NCBI GenBank assembly: GCA_022702705.1
Contig: CM040428.1
Location: 99,831,805-99,895,804, forward strand
Origin: Papilionanthe hookeriana x Papilionanthe teres
Taxonomy: Eukaryota; Streptophyta; Magnoliopsida; Asparagales; Orchidaceae
Length of the DNA: 64,000 bases
Direction of reading: 5' to 3'
This document shows positions 53,131 through 62,466 of this stretch, piece by piece. The notes under the pieces were generated by a model, which was not told the origin of the DNA, did no database searches, and saw only the letters and a program-made list of their open reading frames with translations. Each line of letters begins with the position of its first letter. Position 1 is the stretch's first letter. The translations under genes and the position numbers were made by a program.

Positions 53131-55267
53131 AGAGCTCTCATGGCTCCGTACGCGTTAAATAGAAACAGATTGGTACAAAATGGGAGGGAGGGTGGATCCC
53201 CAAATCTAAAACAAAACAAAAAGTACAAAAACTCACGCCTAGGAGTTCCACCTTCCACATTATAACCTACACAAAAAAGATAACTCCAAAATTACATGTA
53301 TACCCACAACATTTTCAAACCATATACAAGTATACCCAAAAAATAAAAATAGCCCCAATCAGAACCAATAATAGAAGAATTAACAGAAACACAGTAAAAG
53401 CATTAAGGAGGAAAATTAGAGCTCCTTTTATGAATAGCAACCAGCAAAACCACCTAGCTATAGGAGATAAATTGGAGAGTGTAGCCCACAAGAGGTCAAT
53501 ATAAGTCCAGCAACCAGAGTCCTGAAAGTGAGAGTAGCAATATAGCACATCAGGCATCCAAAACAAAGGGGAGAGAGGAGAACCGTAAATAAGCATTTGA
53601 GTTCCTATAAATAGAACAAAAGAAAAACAAACCAGCACTTCATTAAAAGGACCAGACTCCCAAGTAATCAAATCTAACCCCCATTTTCAGCCTCTAATAA
53701 AAGGAGCAGCCAGTCTGTCACCATTTAATAAACCGTATAGAGGCCCTGGAGGATGCAAACCCACCAATGGCAAGGACAAAGAGCAAGCCATCATGGCCAA
53801 CCAATCCGTAGGAGCATTACCTTCTTTAAAGGTAACCCTTACTTGCACATGCAAATTATGAGTAGAAACAAACGACTAAAAGCTCTTAAGAAGACCAATA
53901 GTATTCCAAGGTGGGGAAGTTAGTGCAGTGAGAATTGATAAGTAAGAAGAGAATCTGACTCAATAATCAGATTAATGAAACAGAAGTGATAAGCCACTGC
54001 ACAGCCAAGACAACAGCCCACATCTTAGCAATCAAGTGACTTACAGCATAAACAGGAGAAGCAAAAAAACATAGCACTTGACCAGCTGTGTCCCTAAAAA
54101 CACCCAAGTACCAGCATGTTGGGAATTCCAACTCTCATCAACATTCAGTTTAATCCAGTCTCTCTGAGGGGGGACCATCTAACTAGGGTAGGTCGTTTGG
54201 TGACAGCAGTCTGCCCCCCCACCCCCCTCCTCCCAATTGAGACCTACACATCTTGGCAAAATAAGATATGACATAGGAAGCAGTTAGGTGAGATGAAGCA
54301 GGGGAGTTATGTTTAGAGCTATTTCTATATATCCAGATAAACCAGATTACAATCATAGGAAGCCTAGATAGATTATTTTTATAGTTAGGGTAAGCCTCCT
54401 AAGCTTTATGGTAAGGCTTGACCCCGGGAGATATAAGCCAGGAGACCCCATAGTATATCCCAAGTAACCTCCAAACTTCTTTAGAGAAAGCACATTGGAA
54501 AAAAAGGTGAGACATCTGTTCTTCATGATAATGGCATAAATAACACCTAGAAACCATTCTGAGCCCCTTAAGCTTTAAGATATCATCCAAGGGATGAGTG
54601 AATGAAAATAACGCCACCAGAAGAAGGAGATAGATGGAGAGTTATATTTATGCCAAATGATATAATCCCATTCCCATTTAAGAAATGTGTGAAGATTGTT
54701 ATAAAGCATTTAGTAATAGAATTGGTAGAGTGGAATTTCCAGTGAGGGGTGTCTCTCAGAAGAGGAGTGATAGGTAGTCGTACCACCTGAGGAGCATAGT
54801 CACCAAAGAGCTCCCTTAATTTCGCCACATCCCACTGACCCCCAGCCCAACAATTAGCCACCACCAGATCTTGTAGTCCCTCTCTAGAGGGAAGTCGTTA
54901 GAAGAGAGAAAGCCCCATTGGTCATGCCAGAGAGATATTTTCCCCTCCCCCACATCCCAGAACATAAATTCACAAGCAACCTCCCTAGCCTTAAGTAAAG
55001 ACTTCAAGATTTTAGAGTCCTCCACCCTCCAAAGTACAAGAGAAGGATGTGAAGCTAAACAATACTTCTGATTCATAAATCTAGCCCACAAAGACTCTCC
55101 TCTTCTAAATTTAAACCATAGCTTACACATGTTTATTTGTGCAATATGGTCAAGCCTCTTGAACCCAAGACCCCCAGCAAACATAGGTTTGCAAAGCTTA
55201 TGCCATTAAGTCCAAATCTTCTTATTACTATCAGCAGCCCAGAGAAATCTATTGAAAAGTTGCTCCA

Positions 55268-55270
<3 letters not shown>
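53128..55270 (-). mobile_element. L1-D: 5'-truncated L1-clade LINE
   Basis: It contains the end of reverse transcriptase (MEQLFNRFLWA near 55260-55230), GGLGFKRLDHIAQINMCKLW and ISLWHDQWGF (55184-54816), and the zf-RVT-like region LDDILKLKGLRMVSRCYLCH then MSHLFFQCAFSKEVW (54617-54450). RNase H remnants (DWIKLNVDES-like near 54165-54140) are followed by an untranslated 3' part ending in a hairpin (53132-53146) and (TA)n. The 5' truncation point abuts a (GT)n tract. A 118-codon frame at 53315-53671 is hydrophobic and unrecognised; it lies in the 3' region. Confidence 0.85.

Positions 55271-55272
<2 letters not shown>

Positions 55273-55300
<28 letters not shown>
55273..55300. repeat. (GT)n microsatellite
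   Basis: Fourteen GT repeats at the 5' truncation point of L1-D. Confidence 0.9.
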
Positions 55301-55305
<5 letters not shown>

Positions 55306-55626
55306 ATCAAGGACCTTCAATGCACTGTAGAGGACGAACAACAAGTGCAATCCTCAAAATCTACCTCCGAGCACACGTGTTCATATAGAAGTAAACGATG
55401 ATGGTTTCTCATGTAACATACCAGAGTCTACTATATTAGGATCGTGTATGGTTGTTAATTTTAGAGTTCATGTGTTGGCACCCATATCATTTTTTGATTG
55501 GCGCAACAGAGGCATGGAGCCTTTTAAAAAGGGGTATTAGCAGAGATAGAGGTATTTTAGAATATATTAAATAATTCATATTATTATTTGTTATTTGCAC
55601 ATAATTTTTAACCAAGTTATTTGTAG
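55301..55626. other. Unassigned spacer
   Basis: No recognisable gene. A stretch at 55440-55560 may be part of the same element as the transposase domain to its right. Confidence 0.4.
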
Positions 55627-56420
55627 GATAAATTTGAAACTCCTAGTCATATACTTCATTGAGTTTTGAAATCTGCTGGCACTAAATGGCGTAACTACAA
55701 GGCTAGTCTAAAGTCAGAGCATTGGGATAGTCGTCCCATATAGAAATTTACGGAGTATGTTCCTGATGGTGTAGACGCACTTCAATGCTGTCAACTTGTG
55801 ACAGTGGTCACAACTAGATGATCACATTTTCATTATATTTTATCTATTTTTGAGCTGAACAAAAAAATTAATACTTTATATTCTTGTAAAGAAGGGCAAA
55901 GAAAAATATTGAAAATGTAAAAAAGCAGACATGACATTGCACAATAGGTCAGATTAGCTTCGTCAGGAGACAGACTGAAAGTGTAAGACGTTATTTTTTA
56001 AATAAATTATAAATAGTAAATATACCATATTAATTTTTTACCATTTTTTTGCAGGCTATTTGTGATAGACTGCAATTATGGAGACTTAATATGATACACA
56101 AGGATAGGACATGATCATCTGAAATGCTATGAAGAAATGGGTAATTATATTAGCTTATTATATTTATGATGATTAATTAAATAAATCATTTTGATTTTAA
56201 TTACATATACTTTTGTAATTCAAACACAAGCTAGCATGATGTTAGAGATAGAAGGGTTAACTCCAGAAGATGGCAATGTAGAAATAAATGAGAGGGTTTT
56301 CATGGTTGTCATCAGTCCTGAACACCCTGGAAGGGTACGAACTTGGGTTTAGAGTCACCCCAACTTAATTTTTTTCACATAGTGCTGCAACTACAGGTGA
56401 TAGCAATAGTATGCTTATAT
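55627..56420 (+). pseudogene. CACTA-associated transposase domain (Transposase_24-like), decayed
   Basis: After a splice-acceptor-like TTATTTGTAG at 55626, the plus strand reads DKFETPSH, then VLKSAGTKWRNYKASLKSEH, WDSRPI, YVPDGVDALQCCQLV (55627-55815). About 55885-55985 gives KKGKEKY..KCKKADMTLHN, and 56250-56420 gives EDGNVEINERVFMVVISPEH, PGRVRTWV. This matches the order of the plant En/Spm-associated domain I know as PF03004: WR..LK...., P.GV....W..LV, N..NR.KQ..., and the late PEHPGRVRGLG. Stops interrupt all parts. Such proteins accompany CACTA DNA transposons. Confidence 0.7.
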
Positions 56421-56534
56421 CTGTCGAGTTAAAAAAAAAATTAAAAGATGATATGCATTCCTTACTGAGGTAAGACAATCCATTCAACAAATGCAGCTAA
56501 ATTTTCAACTGCAAGGAGGATCAATCTCCATATG

Positions 56535-56940
56535 TTATTTTTAAAGTAATTAAATATTTTATTTCATTTTAATCATCTTAAAATTATTAATTGAATGTGT
56601 GTTCTTCTTAACAGCGATGCAACAAAGCTTAAGTTGAATGACGAATTGAGGGAGGATCTCACATATTGGTCATCTTTTTTTTTTTATGCACTTTGTTCAT
56701 TGTATTTTGATTTCTTTTATTATAAGGTTGATGGAGATTTATCTGATAGATTGATAGATGTTTTAATATTTAGGAGATGTTACGACTTAGTTCACATTGG
56801 CGAGTGTATTTTTATGCTCTTTGAATACTTTTCTTTAAGTTATTAGAAACTAAAATGATGGATTGATATATGTTTTTATGTATTTGAGATATTTAATCAT
56901 GTGCTAGGGTAATTTTTATAGATTTACTAATTTATGTTTT
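56535..56940 (+). repeat. Left copy of a duplicated 400-bp segment
   Basis: It is similar by eye to 60113-60512: AAGTAATTAAATATTTTATT, then GATGCAAC.A..CTTAA, GAATGACGAATTGAG, TTGATTTCTTTTATT, AAACT(A/G)AAATGATGGATTG. Both copies run straight into a MITE-like GGG(C)CATTTACAT end. The 83-codon frame at 56595-56846 shows no known motif. Confidence 0.75.
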
Positions 56941-56941
56941 A

Positions 56942-57186
56942 GGGCATTTACATACATACCATCCAATTCCTATGTTTTTGCATATCAAACACCTGCACTT
57001 TACTTTTTTACATTAATACCACCCAAATCTTTCATATCACAACAAAAACAACAATATTTTTAACTTTTAAAATATGAAATGCACATTATCTCGGATAAGT
57101 AATGTGGCATATATTTGTAAAATTTGAATCTTAGTTGTTAGATATGTAAAACATAGGAATTAAGTTGTATGTATGTAAATCTTCCT
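56942..57186. mobile_element. MITE-like element, copy 1
   Basis: Begins GGGCATTTACATACATACCA with CCAATTCCTATG inside, and ends with the inverted words CATAGGAATTAAGTTGTATG then TATGTAAATCTTCC. The terminal inverted repeats exceed 40 bases with mismatches. No coding capacity. Confidence 0.7.
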
Positions 57187-58005
57187 TCAATTTTATGCAT
57201 ACATGGTCATGATGAGTTGGTGCTTCTAATGTCAGACTCATTGGTCTGTTCAGTATACAATAAGTATCAATGCTTAATTAGCACTTTTTGAATGATTCTT
57301 TTGATTAATTTTGATTGCTTGTTTTATGAACCTTTGATTTTTTCCCCTTCTCTATTATATGTGCAGCTGCCAGCACTTTTTGAATACATCAGAATTAGTA
57401 TGTTAAATCTCCTTGGAAGTTTTATAAAAGTAGAGGCTTTAAATTCTATGATATTGTTCAATGTTTATTCAAAAGTTTATCTGTCTCTATTGTTACTAGA
57501 ACTGTTATCTGAGGTGTTCATCTTCACTAGAATGAATCTCTTGCATATATTTGATTTCATGCACTGATGAAGACAGTCAATGTTTTTCCCTTTGTAGGAA
57601 AGGAAGTTTGAAGTAACGCACTTCAGGAATGAGTACATGGAGCTGCAGTTAATGTATCAAACTATCCTTTACAACTAACTATTATTATGGTTTCTTTAAT
57701 TACTTGCCTGTGCACCTGTAGGAGAAGAATTGCGAGTTACTTATATTAACCTGAAATTAAACAAATTTTACATATTTAGATGTCTTAATTGTTAAAGCTG
57801 CAATTGAACAATGTTTAAGATATACATCTACACAGTTCTCTGAACAACGCATTTCTTCTGTAAACTTTTTCTTTTGTTCTCTGTTCTTGGGTTTTGGAAG
57901 TTAATAATAATGAAGACATGTATTCCCTAATGGAATTTTGTGCAGATTTTACTTTACCCTGCATAAACAAACTGAGCGTGGTATAAATTAGGAAGATTTA
58001 TTCTT
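57187..58005 (+). other. Spacer with exon-like segments, origin unknown
   Basis: Two short segments follow good splice-acceptor contexts: TTATATGTGCAG at 57355-57366 and TTTTTCCCTTTGTAG at 57584-57598. The second reads ERKFEVTHFRNEYMELQLMY. They could be remnants of a gene captured by a transposon or of a host gene. I recognise neither. The rest is AT-rich. Confidence 0.35.
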
Positions 58006-58182
58006 AGGGGCATTTAAGTACATAGCACCCAATTCTTATGTATTTACATTTCTGACACCTATAAACTTTACCTTTTACATTTATACAACCCAGTTCTTAT
58101 GTAAGTGGCGTATATGTAAAAATTGAAGTTTAGGTGTTAGATATGTAAATACATAGGAATTAAGTGGTATATGTGTAAGCAA
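58006..58182. mobile_element. MITE-like element, copy 2
   Basis: GGGGCATTTAAGTACATAGC at the left, with CCCAATTCTTATGTATTTAC. The right half is its inverted form: GTTAGATATGTAAATACATA, then GGAATTAAGTGGTATATGTG. About 176 bp. Confidence 0.7.
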
Positions 58183-58540
58183 TCGTAATTCTTAATGTTT
58201 TTCACTCGAGTAAAAGCATTAGATTGAGTTGCATCCCTTCTTGGATCAAAATTGTTCTCCTTAGATTCATTGACTTCAACTTTTGATTGCACCTCTTGGT
58301 GGACAATCTCAAACACTTCTACTTGTATTTAGCCCTTTATAACCTTCTTTGTCCTAATCTCCGGTCACATGCAGAGAAATCGTTATTTTTACAAGCTTAA
58401 TATATTTTAATTATACAGTTAGACAACCTATGCGCTTCATTATGTTGAAGCGTTTACCAAATTTATTTTCTTGAAAGTGTACATTTGCATTACTATATCA
58501 AAAATAGTAACTAGTGAAAAGTAACTCAAAAGAAGCCGTG
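58183..58540. other. Unassigned spacer
   Basis: AT-rich, no coding signal or repeat recognised. Confidence 0.4.
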
Positions 58541-59200
58541 ATTGACCTCTATCCTAATCATATCCAAAAAAAAGTGGATCACCAAAGTAGTTGACCTCTC
58601 AAAAAAGCTAAGCAAAGCAGATTTAGCATAAAAATTAGCCACTTGTTACAAAATCTATGGGTAAAACAAAATAAAACCTGTTTAAAAGTCTAAAAGAAAA
58701 GTAAGATCTATATCCAAGCTCAGTTCTCTGCTCCAAGTGGTGATATTCATGCTTTGTCGAAGAAGTTTTATAATCTTTAGATTGTCCCCCTCAATGATAA
58801 ATGGTCATTCACGAAATTAGGCATCAGAAACCCCCATTCACGAACTTCTTTTAAGGTTTGGACAGCTTCTTCTAAATTTTGGAAGTTAGGCATAAAAAAC
58901 CCCCATTCACGAAGATTTCTGAGATCTCCTTAGGCACCTTACAACGTGTCACTATATGGGACAGGTCCTCCCTCTCATTACATCCCCAAGAACAATACCA
59001 CGCCTGCATAGCCAGTCATTTGTTGGGATGGCATTCAATAGGATTCTCCACCAAAGTACATGTTCTCTAGGATGAAGTCTGAATTTCCGGAGCCAATCAG
59101 TAACTTTCGATTCATTGACAAAAAAACCGTCATAGGCTAAAGCAATAATCGTGCGTACCAAGAGGGATGGGAACATTTCAAGCATACCAAATTTATATTC
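58541..59200 (-). mobile_element. L1 LINE fragment of a second lineage (RNase H and zinc-finger region)
   Basis: At 59185-58952 the minus strand reads DWLRKFRLHPREHVLWWRIL, NAIPTNDWLCRRGI, the zf-RVT-like region of another plant L1 family. RNase H remnants (FIIEGDNLKIIKLLRQSMNI) lie at about 58800-58730. Between them the words CCCCCATTCACGAA occur twice (58830-58843, 58898-58911), a short local duplication. Both ends are truncated. Confidence 0.7.
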
Positions 59201-59406
59201 AGCAATGGCTGCAAAAGATTCACCTTTTGCATACTATATTATGAAACTGTTTTATCACATTTACTTGGATATGCAAAAGGATTACTGTAATTTGAATTTT
59301 CTTTTAATATTTTACTCTACGACGGTTTATTTGTACTAATCTACTGTGCTTATCCATATGAATACTATTGAATTTCCAGTTGTTCTTCCTCTTTTTTTTT
59401 TTGGTT

Positions 59407-59655
59407 GGGCATTTACATGCTTCGCACACAATTCTTTATTAAAATTAAAAAAAAAAGTATTTGCATAGCTCGCACAAACATTCATATTTACACACAACAC
59501 TCGAATCTTTAATAGTACTATTGCCATCTTTTAAAGATGAAATGTATTCTTTCGTGCATATATTTAAAACACTAAAGTGCCATATATGTAAATATAAAAG
59601 TTATATTGTGAGATATGTAAAAGCATAAGAATTATGTGCCACATATAACAAAAAT
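59407..59655. mobile_element. MITE-like element, copy 3
   Basis: Left end GGGCATTTACATGCTTCGCA; right part GAGATATGTAAAAGCATAAG then AATTATGTGCCACATAT, its inverted form. The interior is longer than in copies 1 and 2. Confidence 0.6.
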
Positions 59656-59905
59656 AAACATTGTTTCTACGCTTCTCTGATTTGTTGTGATTTGCTGCTG
59701 ATTTATGATTATGTAACTTGAGTTTTTGTCACCTTTTACTATGTAAATGATGACAGGAAGGTCCTCAAAACATATGCATATTGAATGCTACTTTTTATAT
59801 GATTTTAGGATTAGTGTCGGATTTTCATTTAATTCAAATAATTTAATATCATTTTTTATGCATGCTCAACTTACGTAAAGTTATGCATTTGCATTTTTTG
59901 TTAGG

Positions 59906-60058
59906 AAGGTTTACATACATACCACAGAATTCTTAATCATATACATATCTAACATCTAATCCAATTTTTACATGCATATGACGGTACCTATGCATCAAAT
60001 TATGTATTTCCCTTTTTGTATTCATAAAAATAGTGGTCGGTATGCATGTGAATGCCCC
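59906..60058. mobile_element. MITE-like element, copy 4
   Basis: Left end AGGTTTACATACATACCACA; right end TGGTCGGTATGCATGTGAAT then GCCCC, which is the inverted form of GGGGC-ATTTACATGCATACC. Confidence 0.6.
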
Positions 60059-60112
60059 TTTTCTTTTTCATGTCCTATTGTTAACCCCAATGAGGATCAA
60101 ACTTGGTATCTT

Positions 60113-60512
60113 ATCTTTAAAGTAATTAAATATTTTATTCCATTTTGTTCATCTTAAATATATTAATTGATTGTATTTGTTCTTAATAGAGATGCAACGA
60201 ACCTTAATCTGAATGACGAATTGAGAGGGAATCACGTATTGATCATCTTTTCTTTATGCACTTTTCTTTTAATATACGTTGATTTCTTTTATTGTAAGAT
60301 TGATACAGATTTATGTCATGCATTGCTAGATGCTTTAATGTTTAAGAGATGTTACTACTAATTTGTAGAATTCATGTACTTTTATGCCCATTGAATACCT
60401 TTTTTAAGTTATTGGAAACTGAAATGATGGATTGATATAAGTTTTGATGTATTTGAGATATTAGTACTATTTTACATGAATTATGTGTTTTTTTTCATTA
60501 TTTTTTACATTT
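60113..60512 (+). repeat. Right copy of the duplicated 400-bp segment
   Basis: Matches 56535-56940 in order, with point differences and small indels. It too ends at a MITE-like terminus (GGGCCATTTACATGCATGCC). Confidence 0.75.
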
Positions 60513-60612
60513 GGGCCATTTACATGCATGCCACTCATTTCAATGCATTTCCATATCTAACATAAATTTTAATTTTTACATTTGCACTGTCAGAAAACAT
60601 ATGTAAATCCTC
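60513..60612. mobile_element. MITE-like element, copy 5 (short)
   Basis: Left end GGGCCATTTACATGCATGCC; ends ACATATGTAAATCC about 100 bp later. Possibly an internally deleted copy. Confidence 0.5.
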
Positions 60613-60679
60613 TTTCATATATATACAAGTTTATTGAAAATGTATATATTAAAAACAATAACAATTTATAAAAATGAAA

Positions 60680-61045
60680 TCTGCAGCAGATAAAACCGCT
60701 GCAAAGAATGATCGCAGCAAGAAATTTTTCCCGATAGTTTTAGAACCGCTGCTATAAGTCTTTGAGTGCTAATAATTAGCATGTAATTAAAATCACAGTT
60801 AAAACTGCTGCAATTGCATTTCTAAAAGCCTTTCTCAATGGCTTTAGAATCGCTGCTATTAGTCTTTGCAATAGTAATAATTTGTAGCGGTTTTAACCTC
60901 CACAATGTTACTAGCAGTTAAAACTGCTGCATAAGAGATCGCCGCTAAAATTTTTCAACAGTTTTGAAAGCCGCTGCTAAAAGTCTTTGCAACGCTAGCA
61001 ATTACAGCAGTTTTTACTACTGGGATTGCCTATATAAAGTATCGC
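60680..61045. repeat. Subterminal-type repeat block (GCTGC/GCGGTTTT), CACTA-like
   Basis: Words such as AAACCGCTGC, GAACCGCTGCTATAAGTC, AAAACTGCTGCA, AGCGGTTTTAAC, AATCGCTGCTATTAGTC and AAAGCCGCTGCTAAAAGTC occur at least eight times in both orientations in 350 bp. Arrays of this kind are typical of the ends of plant CACTA transposons and their non-autonomous relatives. The decayed CACTA-type protein domain at 55627-56420 may belong to the same element. Confidence 0.6.
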
Positions 61046-62099
61046 GAAAAAACCTTCTTTTACAGGAAGCTTATCATCTGACTTGTGTGTGGATTAACAT
61101 CCCTAAAGCATTTATTTTCCCATTCTCTGTTCACACAATAAGCTGACAATCTGAGCGTATATGGTCTCTCTAATGGCATCTCTATTTCCAGTATTAAGTG
61201 TGCTTACTGTAGCCTTGGGATGATTCCGTAGCCTAGAAACTGCATAGCACAGAATATGTAGATTTAAGTAAGCAGAACTGATGTGTATGGAAATAAATAC
61301 AATGGATCAACAACAGATAAGGTAATTAGTAAGAAATAAACAAAGAGGGAGAAGAAAGGAAGAAGAGATGGAAAAAGAGAGAAGAAGAAAGGAAGGGATA
61401 AGACAACTGACGTGTGGCATAAAGAGATTTAGGAGGAAAACTCAACATTCAATATCCATGAAATAATCAAAAACACAGATTAAGTTTTCTCATATACAGG
61501 GAGTCTTTGACTTATTACAAAGAATCTCAATAACTGGAAATTAAAAGTCAACATAATTTGGAAAAAGGTAAATTTTAGTCTAAAAAAATTCCACTAGCTG
61601 AAGGTATAGTTTAGTTTTTCTAATGATGTGATATTGATGCGAGCGAACACGAAGCCTCCCAGGCAGAATGCCCAAAGAGGGTTGGTGTACTTTCCAGCCC
61701 CCATGGGATTAACCAGTTTCTTCAAGAGCCCAATTTACAGATTTAGGCAAATTAATTAAGGTTTCTTTCCCTTAAAACATTTAAATGTATTGTGAACTTT
61801 TACTTGGACACTTTTTGCTCGAGTTTTATGCATTACATATTATTTTTTTCTCTTGTTGGAGATCTTTCTTAAATGGTGTGCCAGTAACCTACCAAATCTC
61901 TGATGAGCTCCAACATTACAGGTTTTACGGGTGAGCGCAATTTTCCTCTTCCAGTTTGCTATCAAGCCACCATGTGTACCATAGCTTTCTTAGCTGCCTT
62001 CTTTTATTTAACCTAATTTCTAGTCCGACAACTTACCCAAACCCTTCCTTGAATACCCGACAAAATCTAGCAACTCTAGATTGGTGTCATTTGATATAA
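61046..62099. other. Unassigned spacer
   Basis: No coding region recognised. A purine-rich run lies at 61343-61403. Words at 62085-62112 (TTGGTGTCA....AAGAGCCC) resemble a copia-type primer site but are too decayed to call. Confidence 0.4.
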
Positions 62100-62453
62100 G
62101 AGCCCAACAAGCCCTAAATTTCTAGGGATTTATTTTCTCTACTATTAAACCTAAAGTCCACATAACCAAATTTATCAACCTTATCCTCTAATCCTAACTC
62201 TAACGGTTAAACATTAGAATAACGCGGAATACATATTTCCATTGATATGAATAGGGGTTTAAATAACCCTTATAAAAGTCTCATAATAAAGAAAATAATA
62301 AAAAAGGAAATGATACGAAAGAAAAATGTCTCTCAACAATTCATATTAATTATTATCAGATATAACAAATAACATAAAATAGGAAAATAAAATAAAATAT
62401 CTTCTTAATCTAAAGAAATAATGAAATAATTTATTCTAGTATAATTCCTAACA
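62100..62453 (-). repeat. 3' LTR of the Ty1/copia element (far end uncertain)
   Basis: On the minus strand it begins TGTTAGGAATTATACTAG directly after a polypurine tract. Promoter-like words TTTTATAAGGG and ATTTAAACCCC lie at about 62245-62275. The end toward lower coordinates is not defined; 62100 is an estimate. Confidence 0.6.
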
Positions 62454-62466
62454 CTCCCTCTCAAGT
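62454..62466 (-). other. Polypurine tract of the Ty1/copia element
   Basis: The minus strand reads ACTTGAGAGGGAG immediately before the LTR start TGTTAGG, overlapping the end of the pol gene. Confidence 0.75.

Noticed and set aside
57292..57567. 91-codon plus-strand frame as a host gene exon
   Set aside because: No recognisable motif; the exon-like signals inside it are only consensus splice acceptors. Kept only as a low-confidence note.
60680..61045. CRISPR-like array
   Set aside because: Repeats are irregularly spaced, occur in both orientations and lie in plant DNA. They fit transposon subterminal repeats.
62085..62115. Copia-type primer site (TTGGTGTCA...AGAGCCC) on the plus strand
   Set aside because: Too many mismatches and no LTR end visible at its left. 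It could equally be chance.
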